Part shown: one piece after another, positions 11,881-22,190 of the stretch
Layout of the letters: the number at the start of each line of letters is the position of its first letter
Position numbering within the stretch: the stretch's first letter is position 1
Assembly: GCF_015163665.1 (NCBI RefSeq)
Contig: NZ_JADEUG010000001.1
Coordinates: 62,001 to 126,000 of the forward strand
Direction of reading: 5' to 3'
DNA length: 64,000 nucleotides
Origin: Xenorhabdus sp. BG5
GTDB taxonomy: Bacteria > Pseudomonadota > Gammaproteobacteria > Enterobacterales > Enterobacteriaceae
Made by a program: the position numbers and the translations under genes
Notes under the pieces: model-generated
The model's input: only the letters and a program-made list of their open reading frames with translations
The model's database searches: none
What the model was told of the DNA's origin: nothing

Positions 11881-11902
11881 AATGAAGATTCAGGATTTTT
11901 AA

Positions 11903-12535
11903 TTATTCGGTTTTATCCGTATATTCACAAAGATCCTCAATAATACAAGAACCACAGCGCGGCTTACGGGCAATGCAAGTATAGCGACCATGCAGAATCA
12001 GCCAATGATGACAATCAACCTTGAATTCTGCTGGCACAACTTTCAATAAGTGCTTCTCGACTTCATCGACATTCTTCCCTGGGGCAAATTGAGTTCGATT
12101 GCTGACGCGAAAAATATGCGTATCAACGGCAATAGTTGGCCAACCAAAAGCCGTATTTAACACAACGTTAGCCGTTTTTCGACCGACGCCTGGCAATGCT
12201 TCCAGTGCCGCACGATCTTCCGGTACTTCTCCCTGGTGTTTTTCCAACAATATCCGGCAAGTTTTAATCACGTTTTCAGCTTTAGTGTTATATAACCCAA
12301 TAGTTTTTATATACGCCTTTAAACCATCAACGCCCAAATCAAGGATCGCCTGCGGTGTATTAGCAACGGGATATAGTTTTGCCGTTGCCTTATTCACGCT
12401 GACATCTGTAGCCTGTGCAGATAACAATACAGAAATGAGTAACTCAAATGGAGAGTTGAATACCAGCTCAGTAGTTGGGTGTGGATTGTTATCCCGTAAA
12501 CGGGTAAGTATCTCAATCCGTTTTTGTTGATTCAT
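11903..12535 (-). CDS. nth: Endonuclease III (DNA glycosylase/AP lyase)
   Basis: Removes oxidised pyrimidines and nicks at abasic sites in base-excision repair. The helix-hairpin-helix with catalytic lysine is LPGVGRKTANVVLN, the catalytic aspartate is in AVDTHIFRVSNR, and the [4Fe-4S] ligands are in CIARKPRCGSCIIEDLC. The length is 210 residues (211 in E. coli). It starts 15 bases after the rsxE stop, so it is the last gene of the rsxABCDGE-nth operon, as in E. coli. Confidence 0.97.
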   Translation of the reverse strand: MNQQKRIEILTRLRDNNPHPTTELVFNSPFELLISVLLSAQATDVSVNKATAKLYPVANTPQAILDLGVDGLKAYIKTIGLYNTKAENVIKTCRILLEKHQGEVPEDRAALEALPGVGRKTANVVLNTAFGWPTIAVDTHIFRVSNRTQFAPGKNVDEVEKHLLKVVPAEFKVDCHHWLILHGRYTCIARKPRCGSCIIEDLCEYTDKTE

Positions 12536-12550
12536 ATCTGGTTGCTCTCT

Positions 12551-13255
12551 TTAGCCTCTTGTGATATGGCTTCCACAGCCTTTTTCTACGTTATACTGCC
12601 GTTCTTTATGTTCTGCCCGATTTTTGATGCGTTCATCGATGATATATTTTCCTGCCAACATCAGACCTAATCCGATAAAAGCACCTGGTGGCAGGATGGC
12701 AAGCAAGAAAGGGGAGTCCAGATGGATGATTTCAATACGCAGTGATTTAGCCCAGTTACCCAGCAATAGATCGGCACCATCAAAAATAGTTCCGTTCCCC
12801 AAAATCTCTCGCATGGAACCCAATACAAATAAGGCGAAAGTTGCTCCCAGCCCCATTGAAAGGCCATCAATCGTTGAATGGTAGATCGAATTCTTTGATG
12901 CGTAGGCTTCAGCACGGCCTATCACAATACAGTTAGTCACAATCAGAGGAATAAAAATACCCAATGATTCGTAGAGTCCGAAAGCAAAAGCATTGATTAA
13001 CATCTGGACGGTACTGACGACAGACGCGATGATCATCACATAAATTGGGATACGAATTTCATGGGGGACCCAGCGACGTAATGCTGACACGGCCATATTA
13101 GTACTCACTAAAACCAGTGTTGTCGCTAATCCTAATCCCAGAGCGTTGGTTGCCGTGGAGGAAACGGCTAATAAAGGACAAAGCCCTAAAAGCTGTACCA
13201 ATGCGGAGTTATTTTTCCATAGTCCCTGAATAAATAGATTCTTAGTTTCATTCAT
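12551..13255 (-). CDS. rsxE: Electron transport complex subunit RsxE
   Basis: Integral membrane subunit of the Rsx (Rnf-type) complex, which keeps SoxR reduced in enterics. It is 234 residues with multiple membrane helices and is paralogous to RsxA. The ATG at 13255 ([27 protein letters not shown]) matches E. coli RsxE; an upstream in-frame ATG at 13273 would lie inside rsxG. The start is two bases past the rsxG stop, with a purine-rich ribosome-binding site inside rsxG. Confidence 0.95.
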   Translation of the reverse strand: MNETKNLFIQGLWKNNSALVQLLGLCPLLAVSSTATNALGLGLATTLVLVSTNMAVSALRRWVPHEIRIPIYVMIIASVVSTVQMLINAFAFGLYESLGIFIPLIVTNCIVIGRAEAYASKNSIYHSTIDGLSMGLGATFALFVLGSMREILGNGTIFDGADLLLGNWAKSLRIEIIHLDSPFLLAILPPGAFIGLGLMLAGKYIIDERIKNRAEHKERQYNVEKGCGSHITRG

Positions 13256-13257
13256 GT

Positions 13258-13884
13258 TTATTTCTCTTCGCAAGTTGGCAGGGAAGAAAGTTGTGTCGGC
13301 ACTGTTTTCAGATAAAGAGTGGTCCGTTTAACAGCATTGACAACAGCACGAGGAGTAATGGTTGCACCGGTAAATTGGTCAAACTCTCCACCGTCTTTTT
13401 TGACCGCCCAATTGTGATCATCCTTTGACATAATTTTTTTGCCGGAGAAAGCATAGATCCAATTGGAAATTCTGGTCTCAATTTTGTCTCCCAAGCCGGG
13501 TGTTTCATGGTGTTCAGTGACACGGACCCCCAGTACACTACCAGAAAAATCAGCGCCAACCAGTAATTGAATTGCACCTGAATAGCCATCAGGGGCCGTA
13601 CTTTCTAACGCAGCGGCGACCGGAACGCCTTTTTTACGGGCAAGGTAAAGGCGGTGAGGCTGTTCATTACCTAATGCCTTGTTTGCCACTAGATAACATT
13701 CATTTTGCAGATCATTGTCATATAAAGCAGGGGGAACAACTTGATCCAGCAATATCTTATGCTGCAAAGCTGCCTGTTCGGCGATCCGATCCTTTGTTAA
13801 TGAATAAACAATAGCTGTTAACCCTGTCGTACAAGCCGCGAAAATTGCGAGGGTAATACCGTGACGACGCATAGTTTCTAACAT
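13258..13884 (-). CDS. rsxG: Electron transport complex subunit RsxG
   Basis: Subunit with one N-terminal membrane helix ([21 protein letters not shown]) and a periplasmic FMN-binding domain. The flavinylated threonine lies in the motif [14 protein letters not shown] chose the ATG at 13884 ([15 protein letters not shown]), preceded by GGGAGAA and giving 208 residues as in E. coli (206). The longer frame from 14010 would run into rsxD without homology. Confidence 0.95.
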   Translation of the reverse strand: MLETMRRHGITLAIFAACTTGLTAIVYSLTKDRIAEQAALQHKILLDQVVPPALYDNDLQNECYLVANKALGNEQPHRLYLARKKGVPVAAALESTAPDGYSGAIQLLVGADFSGSVLGVRVTEHHETPGLGDKIETRISNWIYAFSGKKIMSKDDHNWAVKKDGGEFDQFTGATITPRAVVNAVKRTTLYLKTVPTQLSSLPTCEEK

Positions 13885-13900
13885 AGTATTCTCCCTTTTC

Positions 13901-14980
13901 CTATTTATGGCCGTAAGCACGAGGCTGGGTGTAATGGTCAATAAGTGGTACACATATGTTTGCCAGTAATACCGCAAATGCAACAGCATCAGGATAACCA
14001 CCATAAACACGAATTATCCAAATAAGCCCACCAATAATGGCTCCGTAAATCAAGCGACCTTTTGGTGTTGTTGCTGCGCTAACGGGATCAGTCGCAATAA
14101 AAAATGCACCTAACATGGTGGCACCGGAAAAGAGTTGCAATAAAGGCGGTGAATAACGAGTAGGCTCAAAGCACCAACTAATCAATGCACAAATACCCAA
14201 TGACAAAATAAATGCAGTTGGGATTTGCCAGTTAATGATTTTTCGGTTAAGCATAATCAGGCCGCCAACCAAATAAGCAACGTTAACCCATTGCCAGCCA
14301 ATGCCTGCTAAAACGCCTTGTAATATAGGCTGTTGCAATACTTCATCAATATTGTGAGTCAACCTGCCAGTTTTGAAACTGTCCAGTGGTGTTGCTTGAC
14401 TCAATCCATCAATACCTTGTTGCAGTTGTAACAAAGTCGAGCCATCTGGCGTATGTCCTGTGAAAATGACCACCAAGCTATCCCATGGCGTTAAAGTGAA
14501 TGTCTGTAAAGATTCCGGGGGCATCCAACTGGTCATTTGTACAGGGAATGAGATCAACAGAACGACATAACCAATCATGGCAGGGTTAAACGGATTTTGC
14601 CCAAGTCCGCCATACAGATGTTTAGCAATAATGACAGCAAAAAATGTACCGAGCACGATTAGCCACCATGGTGCTAATGGAGGCAGGCTAATACCTAAAA
14701 GCAATCCTGTCACTAAAACAGAGTTATCTTTGAGATAAGGAAGTATTAGTTGTTTTTTCAATGCGATAGCAGCAGATTCAGCTAACAATGCGGTAATAAC
14801 AGCTAACAAAATCTGGAACAATGTTCCAGAGCCAAAGAAATAGGTCTGGACAGCAATACCGGGTATGGCCGCTAAAACTACCCAAAGCATGATCTGACTA
14901 GTGCTTTTTTGGTTGTGTGTAAAAGGTGAACTTGCGACTTTTAGTTGGTTGTTGTCAGTTTTTACTGGCCTAAATTTCAT
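13901..14980 (-). CDS. rsxD: Electron transport complex subunit RsxD
   Basis: Polytopic membrane subunit carrying covalently bound FMN. The flavinylation motif is in [14 protein letters not shown], and further family signatures are [23 protein letters not shown] and [20 protein letters not shown] (here [17 protein letters not shown]). The 359 residues are slightly longer than E. coli RsxD (352) because of an extra N-terminal stretch before the conserved SPFTHNQKS. It lies 12 bases after rsxC. Confidence 0.96.
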   Translation of the reverse strand: MKFRPVKTDNNQLKVASSPFTHNQKSTSQIMLWVVLAAIPGIAVQTYFFGSGTLFQILLAVITALLAESAAIALKKQLILPYLKDNSVLVTGLLLGISLPPLAPWWLIVLGTFFAVIIAKHLYGGLGQNPFNPAMIGYVVLLISFPVQMTSWMPPESLQTFTLTPWDSLVVIFTGHTPDGSTLLQLQQGIDGLSQATPLDSFKTGRLTHNIDEVLQQPILQGVLAGIGWQWVNVAYLVGGLIMLNRKIINWQIPTAFILSLGICALISWCFEPTRYSPPLLQLFSGATMLGAFFIATDPVSAATTPKGRLIYGAIIGGLIWIIRVYGGYPDAVAFAVLLANICVPLIDHYTQPRAYGHK

Positions 14981-14992
14981 CGATAAATTTCA

Positions 14993-17122
14993 CTATTCGG
15001 TTGTAATTACTTGTTCTTCCTGAGCGGCTTTTTTAGCTTTGACACGAGCAATAGCCGCAGCAACGGCCGCCTTACGAGGATCGGCTTCTTCCGGTTCTGC
15101 GAACCCCGCTTGAGGGAGGATTGATTCCGGTTGGCTTTGCGCGGCTTTCTTAGCCTTAGCACGGGCAATAGCCGCAGCAACGGCCGCCTTACGAGGATCA
15201 GTTTCTTCCGGTTCTGCGGACCCCACTTGAGGGAGGATTGATTCCGGTTGGTTTTGCGCGGCTTTCTTAGCCTTAGCACGGGCAATAGCCGCAGCAACGG
15301 CCGCCTTGCGTGGATCTTGTTTATCATCCGCGCTATTTTGTTGAGGTGCCTCTGATGACGTTGTCACTTCCCCACTTTGTGCTGCCTTTTTCGCTTTTGC
15401 CCTGGCTATTGCAGCGGCGAGGGCGGCTTTACGAGGATCATTGTCTTCAACCGATGTTGATGTATTTTCTTCTATATCTAAGTTTGTAGTAATTTGTTTT
15501 TCTGCCTGACGAGCACGCAACTGTTCTTTTCTGGCCTTACGTGCTGCAATTGCGGCCGTATTGTCAGGTAATTGTCCTGCCTGCACAATGATAGATTCGC
15601 CAGTATTTCCCTGTTTTTCCTTCGCGCGGGCAAGTGCGGCTTGAACAGCACTTTTATCACTGCTATTTACTTGAACAGCCGCTTTCTTATGGCGTTCTTC
15701 ACGTGCCAATTTTTCCCGTTCCAGACGTGCCTGTTTGGCTTCAAAACGTGCCTTAGCTTCGGTAGAGCGGCGTGCTTCTGCTTCTATCGCCCATATTTCC
15801 GCTTTTTCCTGTCGGTAGTATTGAACCAGGGGGATGTTACTTGGACATACATAAGCACAAGCGCCACACTCAATACAGTCGAATAAATGGTGATTTTTGG
15901 CCTTTTCATGTTCTTGTCCTTGACTGAACCAGTACAGTTGTTGCGGCAACAATCCGGCAGGGCATGCTTCAACACATAAGCCGCAGCGAATGCACGCTTC
16001 TTCAATGATTTTAGGTTCCATCTCTTGTACCGAAGGTGCAAGAATACAGTTACTGATTTTGACGATGGGGACATTCAAATCAGGCAAAGTGAATCCCATT
16101 AATGGTCCACCCATAATGACCATTTGTTCTGATCCTGGGTTAAATCCGGCTTGTTGTAACAGGAAGTGAACGGGGGTGCCGAGGAGAGTCCAAAAATTAC
16201 CGGGAGAAGTGACAGCGTCCCCTGTTAGCGTAACTACACGTTCGATTAACGGCTCGCCATCAATAATGGCTCGCTTTATCGCCACAACTGTCCCCACGTT
16301 TTGCATAAGAACGCCGATGTCAGAAGAACGACCGCCAGAAGGTACTTCTTTTCCGGTCAAGATCTTGGTCAGTTGTTTGGCACCACCAGAAGGATATTTT
16401 GTTGGAATGACACGCACAATGATGGATTTATCACCACTAAGTGCTGCGTTTAAGGCATTAATCGCTTCGGGTTTGTTGTCTTCAATGCCGATCAATACCT
16501 GCTTTGGATTAAGCAAATGTATTAAGATGCGGATACCCGCAATAATTTCTTTTGCATGTTCTTGCATTAAACGATCATCAGCGGTGATATAAGGTTCACA
16601 TTCGGCCGCATTGATGATTAGGGTGTTGAGATTGTGTCGTCCGCCTTTAAGTTTTGTTTCAGTAGGAAAGCCAGCGCCACCTAAGCCAGCAATACCGGCT
16701 TGTTGAATGCGTTGTAATATTTCATTGGCATTAAGTGCCGTATAATCAGCGGCTGGATTGCGTTCTCCCCATTGATCTTTACCATCAGGACGCAACCGGA
16801 CACACAATTCTTTTAGCCCTGAAGGATGTGCCGTGACGCAAGGCTCAATTGCAATAATTGTTCCGGATGTGGAAGCATGAACAGGTACTGTTCTGCCCAT
16901 TCCAAACGTTAAAGCCTGGCCTTTCAGCACATTATCGCCCACTTTAACCAGCAGTTCGCCTTCTGGTCCCAAATGTTGCTGTAAAGGGATGATTAATTCA
17001 TTCGGCAATGGAGCATGGCGTAATGGGGTACGGCTAGATTGCAGCTTCATTTCTGGTGGATGGATGCCACCATCAAAATCCCAGATTTTATTTTTGTTAA
17101 GCAAGTTGAACAGATTAAACAT
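14993..17122 (-). CDS. rsxC: Electron transport complex subunit RsxC
   Basis: NADH- and FMN-binding peripheral subunit with two [4Fe-4S] clusters ([12 protein letters not shown] and [12 protein letters not shown]). The N-terminal part shows [17 protein letters not shown] and [18 protein letters not shown] chose the ATG at 17122 ([26 protein letters not shown]), which overlaps the rsxB stop by eight bases and matches E. coli. The Lys/Ala-rich C-terminal tail has four copies of a [21 protein letters not shown] unit; the last three are spaced about 39 residues apart and nearly identical in DNA. Confidence 0.95.
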   Translation of the reverse strand: MFNLFNLLNKNKIWDFDGGIHPPEMKLQSSRTPLRHAPLPNELIIPLQQHLGPEGELLVKVGDNVLKGQALTFGMGRTVPVHASTSGTIIAIEPCVTAHPSGLKELCVRLRPDGKDQWGERNPAADYTALNANEILQRIQQAGIAGLGGAGFPTETKLKGGRHNLNTLIINAAECEPYITADDRLMQEHAKEIIAGIRILIHLLNPKQVLIGIEDNKPEAINALNAALSGDKSIIVRVIPTKYPSGGAKQLTKILTGKEVPSGGRSSDIGVLMQNVGTVVAIKRAIIDGEPLIERVVTLTGDAVTSPGNFWTLLGTPVHFLLQQAGFNPGSEQMVIMGGPLMGFTLPDLNVPIVKISNCILAPSVQEMEPKIIEEACIRCGLCVEACPAGLLPQQLYWFSQGQEHEKAKNHHLFDCIECGACAYVCPSNIPLVQYYRQEKAEIWAIEAEARRSTEAKARFEAKQARLEREKLAREERHKKAAVQVNSSDKSAVQAALARAKEKQGNTGESIIVQAGQLPDNTAAIAARKARKEQLRARQAEKQITTNLDIEENTSTSVEDNDPRKAALAAAIARAKAKKAAQSGEVTTSSEAPQQNSADDKQDPRKAAVAAAIARAKAKKAAQNQPESILPQVGSAEPEETDPRKAAVAAAIARAKAKKAAQSQPESILPQAGFAEPEEADPRKAAVAAAIARVKAKKAAQEEQVITTE
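15007..15440 (-). repeat. Tandem repeats in the rsxC C-terminal tail
   Basis: Four repeats of the DPRKAA...AKAKKAAQ unit are encoded here. The adjacent copies near 15061-15177 and 15178-15294 are almost base-for-base identical with a period of 117 bases, including the spacer QPESILPQ. This pattern is typical of copy-number change by slippage or recombination; E. coli RsxC has a similar expanded tail. Confidence 0.85.
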
Positions 17123-17699
17123 GGGTTTCAACCTCAACAGGAATATTTTTTACTGGAATGGTGTTTAAATCCCATTTCCAATTTGAGGTAGTAGTAGCAA
17201 CGGGGATCATCGTAATGCAATCTGTTGGGCAAGGTGCGACACATAGGTCACAGCCTGTGCAAAGATCTTCAACAACGGTGTGCATAGCACGGTTTGCACC
17301 GATAATGGCATCTACAGGGCAAGCCTGAATGCATTTTGTGCAGCCTATGCAATTTTCTTCATCAATGAAAGCTACTTTTCTGGCTGGATTTTGAACGCTA
17401 TCGTCGCCATCCAACGGTTGTGGATCAACACCCAGCAATTCAGAGATTTTGATCATCACTTGCTCTCCACCGGGGGCGCATTTATTGATCATCTCGCCAT
17501 TATTGGCAACCGCTTCCGCATAGGGGCGACAACCGGGGTAACCGCACTGCCCACATTGACTCTGGGGTAATAAGTTGTCGATATTTTCAACAGTCGGGTC
17601 TTCTTCTACTTTAAAACGACGAGCAGCAAAACCAAGGATTAAGCCAAAGGCTAATCCGAGTATGCTTAGTACGCCGATAGCAATCCATAATGACATCAT
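17115..17699 (-). CDS. rsxB: Electron transport complex subunit RsxB
   Basis: Iron-sulfur subunit of 194 residues. It has an N-terminal membrane anchor ([23 protein letters not shown]), a four-cysteine Fe-S domain ([20 protein letters not shown]) and a double [4Fe-4S] ferredoxin domain ([16 protein letters not shown] and [16 protein letters not shown]). The start codon overlaps the rsxA stop (TAATG) and the 3' end overlaps rsxC, indicating tight translational coupling. Confidence 0.97.
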   Translation of the reverse strand: MMSLWIAIGVLSILGLAFGLILGFAARRFKVEEDPTVENIDNLLPQSQCGQCGYPGCRPYAEAVANNGEMINKCAPGGEQVMIKISELLGVDPQPLDGDDSVQNPARKVAFIDEENCIGCTKCIQACPVDAIIGANRAMHTVVEDLCTGCDLCVAPCPTDCITMIPVATTTSNWKWDLNTIPVKNIPVEVETHV

Positions 17700-18280
17700 T
17701 AGAATTTCACCAAACCACTAAATCCCATAAATGCCAGGGACATTAACCCAGCTGTAATAAGCCCTATTGATGAACCACGAAAAGGGACAGGAATATTGGC
17801 AACGGCCAGGCGTTCCCGAATGCCAGCAAACAGCACCATGACGAGAGAAAAACCTGCGGCAGCGCTGAAGCCATATACAGCAGATTGTAAAAAATCGTGG
17901 GATTGATTGACATTCAGTAATGCAACACCAAGTACAGCACAGTTAGTTGTAATCAGTGGCAAGAAAATTCCTAACAAGCGATAAAGCGTCGGGCTGGTTT
18001 TGCGGACGACCAATTCCGTAAACTGAACGACAACCGCAATAACGAGAATGAAGCTCAGAGTTCGCAAATAAACCAAATCAAGCGGGACAAGAATAAATGT
18101 GTTTACCAGCCATGCGCAGATAGAAGCGAGGGTAAGAACAAAAGTTGTCGCCAGCCCCATACCGATGGCGGTTTCGAGTTTTTTGGATACCCCCATAAAT
18201 GGGCATAGACCCAAAAATTTTACTAAAACAAAGTTATTGACCAAGACTGTGCCAATAAATAACAAAAGGTATTCAGTCAT
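17699..18280 (-). CDS. rsxA: Electron transport complex subunit RsxA
   Basis: Polytopic inner-membrane subunit, 193 residues as in E. coli. Conserved membrane segments include [24 protein letters not shown] and [14 protein letters not shown] chose the ATG at 18280 ([17 protein letters not shown]); the longer frame from 18319 lacks homology. It is the first gene of the rsxABCDGE-nth operon, so the promoter lies in the 120 bases upstream. Confidence 0.96.
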   Translation of the reverse strand: MTEYLLLFIGTVLVNNFVLVKFLGLCPFMGVSKKLETAIGMGLATTFVLTLASICAWLVNTFILVPLDLVYLRTLSFILVIAVVVQFTELVVRKTSPTLYRLLGIFLPLITTNCAVLGVALLNVNQSHDFLQSAVYGFSAAAGFSLVMVLFAGIRERLAVANIPVPFRGSSIGLITAGLMSLAFMGFSGLVKF

Positions 18281-18399
18281 TGCTATACCTGAAAATAAGA
18301 TATTGGAAAAATGGAACACTACTTACATAGTTTGAGTAGAAATTCCCCACCCTGAATGTGGGGAAGCGGGGCAATGATAACAATCAATTGTGGGGCATG

Positions 18400-18840
18400 T
18401 TATCGATCTTGTGTGAAAGTCATTTTCACCCGATGGGAGCGTTTAATATAAGGAATGAAAACGGCAGCAGCCAGTAATGGCCATAATAGGGAACGAATTG
18501 CTATTTCATCAGAAATAGGAGAAAAGGCGAAAGTTTTTATCGCTATCAGCACGGAAACCATCAGCCAAATAATAAAAATACGTGGGAATCGTTTCGAACG
18601 AATAAAAAGTAGCTTCAATACCCATATAGTAAAACACCACATCATTGTCGTGGTTAATACTGAAGCATACCACAACGCGGTAAAACTCCCCCCTATTTGA
18701 TGAATAGCTTCATTTTTATGGATAAATGTCATTATATATAACAGTAACATCAAACTGGCAGCAATTAATGTCATGATTAGATACGCGGCAGGCGCTAATA
18801 ACCAGCCATTAATACGATAATAATCATTGGACTGATACAT
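18400..18840 (-). CDS. ydgK: DUF2569 inner-membrane protein (YdgK-like)
   Basis: The 146 residues form about four membrane helices separated by short charged loops, starting with the DUF2569-type N-terminus INGWLLAPAAYLIMTLIAASLMLLLY. It sits upstream of rsxA on the same strand, the E. coli position of ydgK. Function is unknown in the family. The symbol rests on family plus synteny. Confidence 0.8.
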   Translation of the reverse strand: MYQSNDYYRINGWLLAPAAYLIMTLIAASLMLLLYIMTFIHKNEAIHQIGGSFTALWYASVLTTTMMWCFTIWVLKLLFIRSKRFPRIFIIWLMVSVLIAIKTFAFSPISDEIAIRSLLWPLLAAAVFIPYIKRSHRVKMTFTQDR

Positions 18841-19007
18841 AAGAAGTTTTCACTCCATCATGAGTGTTTTTGATATTGAGAAAATGATTATAAGAAAAAG
18901 AGAGTAATACTGGAATCAGGATTATTTGCTAACGTGTGAGAGGTGGTGATACTTTCTGATGCCTGATTACGTGTTTACGATATTACGATCATTTTTTAGA
19001 GGCAGTT

Positions 19008-20048
19008 ATGAGTGATTTTTTAAAAGTGGGTTTGGTAGGTTATGGTTATGCAAGTAAAACGTTCCATGCTCCATTGATTGCAGGAACACCTAATATTGAA
19101 TTGGTGGCTATTTCCAGCAGTGATGCAGATAAAGTTAAAAAAGACTGGTCAACAATATCAGTCGTTTCCTCTCCAGAGGAACTCTTCCGTGATCCCAACA
19201 TTGACCTTATTGTGATCCCAACACCAAATGATACTCACTACCCATTGGCACAACAGGCGTTGGCGGCAGGTAAACATGTCATCGTTGATAAGCCTTTTAC
19301 CATTACGGTAGCACAGGCCCAATCACTGAAAAAGCAAGCGGAAGAAGCCAATTTGTTGCTATCTGTATTCCATAATCGTCGTTGGGATTCTGGTTTTCTG
19401 ACAGTGAAATCAATTATTAAAGAAAATAAATTGGGAGCCCTGAAATATTATGAATCCCATTTTGATCGTTACCGTCCCGCTGTTCGTCAGCGCTGGCGTG
19501 AAGCTGCTGGAGCCGGTAGTGGCATTTGGTATGATTTAGCGCCTCATTTACTGGATCAGGCCGTGCAACTGTTTGGCAAACCACAAGCTATCACAACCGA
19601 TTTGGGCATGATGCGCCCAGATGCAGAGACGGCGGATTATTTTCATGCCCAGCTCACCTATCCTGATTTGAAAGTGGTGTTGCATGCAACCATGCTTGCA
19701 GCAGCAGAATCACCTGTTTATACATTGCATGGTATGGATGGCAGTTATACCAAGTATGGTCTGGATCCTCAAGAAGAGCGTTTAAAGGTAGGGGAAAGGC
19801 CACCACGGGCTGACTGGGGATATGATGCACGGGATGGTTATGTGACGTTGTCACAAGATGATGACTTGGTTACGAAAGTTGTTCCTACTATACCTGGTAA
19901 TTATGGCGCTTATTATGCGGCTATTCGTGATGCGATTTTGTTTGGAAAACCGAACCCAGTGACGGCCAGCGAAGCTATTTTGATTATGAAGCTTATTGAA
20001 GCAGGTGAAAAATCGGCAAAAGAACAGCGCACAATCTTCATTGACTAA
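19008..20048 (+). CDS. ydgJ: Gfo/Idh/MocA-family oxidoreductase YdgJ
   Basis: NAD(P)-dependent oxidoreductase with an N-terminal Rossmann fold (VGLVGYGYASKTFHAPLI) and the Gfo/Idh motif HVIVDKPFTIT, whose Lys is the usual catalytic residue. The C-terminal domain contains ESHFDRYRPAVRQRWRE and GSGIWYDLAPHLLDQA, both shared with E. coli YdgJ. The physiological substrate is unknown. At 346 residues the length is normal. A matS-type site lies inside the coding sequence. A transporter gene follows 36 bases downstream. Confidence 0.93.
   Translation: MSDFLKVGLVGYGYASKTFHAPLIAGTPNIELVAISSSDADKVKKDWSTISVVSSPEELFRDPNIDLIVIPTPNDTHYPLAQQALAAGKHVIVDKPFTITVAQAQSLKKQAEEANLLLSVFHNRRWDSGFLTVKSIIKENKLGALKYYESHFDRYRPAVRQRWREAAGAGSGIWYDLAPHLLDQAVQLFGKPQAITTDLGMMRPDAETADYFHAQLTYPDLKVVLHATMLAAAESPVYTLHGMDGSYTKYGLDPQEERLKVGERPPRADWGYDARDGYVTLSQDDDLVTKVVPTIPGNYGAYYAAIRDAILFGKPNPVTASEAILIMKLIEAGEKSAKEQRTIFID
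19843..19855. promoter_or_regulatory. matS site (MatP binding, Ter macrodomain)
   Basis: GTGACGTTGTCAC is an exact match to the matS consensus GTGACRNYGTCAC, inside ydgJ. It is the second exact site in the window, 12.5 kb from the first. Confidence 0.8.
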
Positions 20049-20084
20049 TTAAACGGTGGCAGGTGGGGCAAGGGGCTTATATTG

Positions 20085-21074
20085 ATGAACGTATTGCAAA
20101 AATTAAGAATTGATCCTTTTTTAGTTATATTGATTGTAGTGGTCATCATTGCATCGTTTTTTCCTTGTGAAGGTGAAGCTAAAAAGTGGTTTCAGCACTT
20201 AACAACGGCCGCTATTGCGTTGTTATTTTTTATGCATGGCGCGAAGTTATCCCGTAATGCCATTTTGGCAGGGATAAGGCACTGGCGGTTGCACTTGGTG
20301 ATTTTCACTAGCACGTTTATTTTGTTTCCCATACTGGGAATGGGATTAAGTTTCATCGTGCCAGAGTGGATGTCACCAACGGTTTATATGGGCTTTCTTT
20401 ATCTTTGTGTTTTACCTGCCACGGTGCAATCGGCTATCGCTTTTACTTCCGTTGCCGGGGGGAATGTTGCTGCGGCGATATGCAGTGCTTCCGCTTCAAG
20501 CCTATTAGGTGTATTCCTGTCTCCATTATTGGTTGGTTTTTTGATCCAAACTCATGAAGGAGGCGTTCAAACTGATACCTGGAAAGCGATAAAAGATATT
20601 GTCTTGCAGTTGATGGTGCCTTTTATTGCTGGACACTTATCGCGTCCTCTGATTGCCAGTTGGGTGGAAAAACATAAAAAATGGGTCAACATGACAGATC
20701 GTTCTTCTATCTTGCTGGTGGTTTATGTTGCCTTTAGTGAGGCGGTGGTGGAAGGTATTTGGCATAAAATCGATGCCTATTCACTGCTTATGATTGGGAT
20801 CGTCTGCTGTGTTTTATTAGCTATCGTACTACTAATTAACGTATATAGCTCGCGTTTGCTGGGATTTAGCAAAGATGACGAAATCACTATTGTGTTTTGT
20901 GGTTCGAAGAAGAGCCTGGCGAATGGCGTACCAATGGCGAATGTACTATTTCCCGCGCCAATGGTCGGTGTGATGTTGTTACCGTTGATGATTTTCCACC
21001 AGATCCAATTGATGGTTTGTGCTGTCCTTGCTCAGCGTTATGCGCAGCGTTTAAAAATAAAAAAGGCAGAGTAA
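20085..21074 (+). CDS. yfeH: Bile acid:sodium symporter-like transporter (YfeH family)
   Basis: Polytopic membrane protein of 329 residues in the SBF-like superfamily, close to E. coli YfeH. Diagnostic segments are LTTAAIALLFFMHGAKLSRNAI, LPATVQSAIAFTSVAGGNVAAA and EITIVFCGSKKSLANGVPMANVLFP. The substrate is not known for YfeH. The ATG at 20085 is preferred to the adjacent TTG. It probably shares a transcript with ydgJ, a pairing not seen in E. coli. Confidence 0.9.
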   Translation: MNVLQKLRIDPFLVILIVVVIIASFFPCEGEAKKWFQHLTTAAIALLFFMHGAKLSRNAILAGIRHWRLHLVIFTSTFILFPILGMGLSFIVPEWMSPTVYMGFLYLCVLPATVQSAIAFTSVAGGNVAAAICSASASSLLGVFLSPLLVGFLIQTHEGGVQTDTWKAIKDIVLQLMVPFIAGHLSRPLIASWVEKHKKWVNMTDRSSILLVVYVAFSEAVVEGIWHKIDAYSLLMIGIVCCVLLAIVLLINVYSSRLLGFSKDDEITIVFCGSKKSLANGVPMANVLFPAPMVGVMLLPLMIFHQIQLMVCAVLAQRYAQRLKIKKAE

Positions 21075-21086
21075 TTTTCTGCCTTT
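21062..21086. terminator. Bidirectional terminator yfeH/add
   Basis: A 9-bp stem, AAAGGCAGA with TCTGCCTTT, overlaps the yfeH stop codon and lies between the convergent yfeH and add genes. Confidence 0.7.
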
Positions 21087-21101
21087 GGAACAACTTAGTT
21101 C

Positions 21102-22103
21102 TTAGCGGTTGGCGACTTTTTCTTTCAGTGCCTGTTTTTCTGCTTCACTAAGGAATGCAGTTGCCAAGCCATTAATCTGTGCCTGTCGGATCAACGCTGG
21201 AGACAGTCCCGCAGCTGGCGCTGCAACGTTATATTCATGGCGAATTTCGATGCCTTCTACTGCCGGATCATCTGTATTGATTGATGCCAGGATCCCGTGC
21301 TCAAGGAACTGTTTCAGGGGGTGAGCTTGTAAGGAACTGACGGTGCTGGTTTGCAAGTTTGATGTCAGGCAGGATTCAATACCGATGCCATGTTCAGCCA
21401 AATAATCCATTAGGGCTGGATCAGTGATTGCTTTGACACCATGACCAATACGAGTTGCACCCAATTCACGAATAGCGTGCCAGATGCTTTCCGCACCTGC
21501 GGCTTCACCTGCATGTACGCTAATATTCCAACCTGCGTCACGTGCTCGAATAAAATGCTGCTCAAAGAGATGGCCGGGGAAGCCTAATTCATCACCCGCC
21601 AGATCTAATGCGGTGATATGTTGTTTATGAGCAAGAAGTCCAGCGAGTTCTTCGGTGCACGCTTTTTCCCCAAATGTTCTGCTCAGAATACCAATTAAAC
21701 GGATCTGAATATCATGTTGCTGGCTTGCTGAGTGGATACCATCGATTACTGCTTCCACGATGCCTTCAACGGGAAGTTGATGTTTCATGGCCATGTAATA
21801 AGGGGAGAAACGCAGTTCAGCGTAATCAAGACCCGCATTGACCGCATCTTCAACGTTTTCAACGGCGACTCTGCGGCAAGCTTCTAAATCGGCAAGTACA
21901 GTCACACCCCAATCCAATTTTTGCAGAAAGCTGACAAGGTTAGGTTCATTTTCAATGATTTGGACATGGGGGCGTAATGCTTCCAACTCATAAGCTGGGA
22001 GTGGGATATTATGTTGACGAGCAAGATCCAAAATGGTTTCCGGACGGATATTACCGTCAAGGTGACGGTGAAGATCGGTCAGTGGAAGCTGTATGTCAAT
22101 CAT
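21102..22103 (-). CDS. add: Adenosine deaminase
   Basis: Zinc TIM-barrel enzyme converting adenosine and deoxyadenosine to the inosine forms (purine salvage). Metal and catalytic segments are [43 protein letters not shown] and [11 protein letters not shown] chose the ATG at 22103 ([15 protein letters not shown]), giving 333 residues exactly as in E. coli. The upstream in-frame extension from 22166 overlaps the ydgA terminator hairpin and is not coding-like. Confidence 0.97.
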   Translation of the reverse strand: MIDIQLPLTDLHRHLDGNIRPETILDLARQHNIPLPAYELEALRPHVQIIENEPNLVSFLQKLDWGVTVLADLEACRRVAVENVEDAVNAGLDYAELRFSPYYMAMKHQLPVEGIVEAVIDGIHSASQQHDIQIRLIGILSRTFGEKACTEELAGLLAHKQHITALDLAGDELGFPGHLFEQHFIRARDAGWNISVHAGEAAGAESIWHAIRELGATRIGHGVKAITDPALMDYLAEHGIGIESCLTSNLQTSTVSSLQAHPLKQFLEHGILASINTDDPAVEGIEIRHEYNVAAPAAGLSPALIRQAQINGLATAFLSEAEKQALKEKVANR

Positions 22104-22134
22104 TTTCTTATCCTTCTTATCAAATTTTATATGT

Positions 22135-22164
22135 ACAAAAAAGCCAGCCAACGTGTTGACTGGC
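22135..22164 (-). terminator. Rho-independent terminator after ydgA
   Basis: On the minus strand a 10-bp stem (GCCAGTCAAC with GTTGGCTGGC, one mismatch) is followed by TTTTTT. It lies between the ydgA stop and the add start. Confidence 0.8.
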
Positions 22165-22190
22165 AAGAAAGTGAAAGCACTATTCTAGCA

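Larger units (their letters stand above)
11518..11902. other. rnb/nth intergenic region
   Basis: About 385 bases without a gene. It contains the presumed rnb promoter, a Ter site at 11738-11760 and the nth terminator hairpin at 11846-11880. The remainder is AT-rich with no other recognisable element. Confidence 0.6.

Noticed and set aside
15007..15327. Open frame antisense-parallel to the rsxC repeats (Lys/Arg/Leu-rich 106-residue frame)
   Set aside because: It is a shifted reading of the low-complexity rsxC tail; the periodic composition keeps the frame open by chance.
15355..15367. Third matS-like sequence ATGACGTTGTCAC in rsxC
   Set aside because: One mismatch in a fixed consensus position; mentioned only as a near-match.
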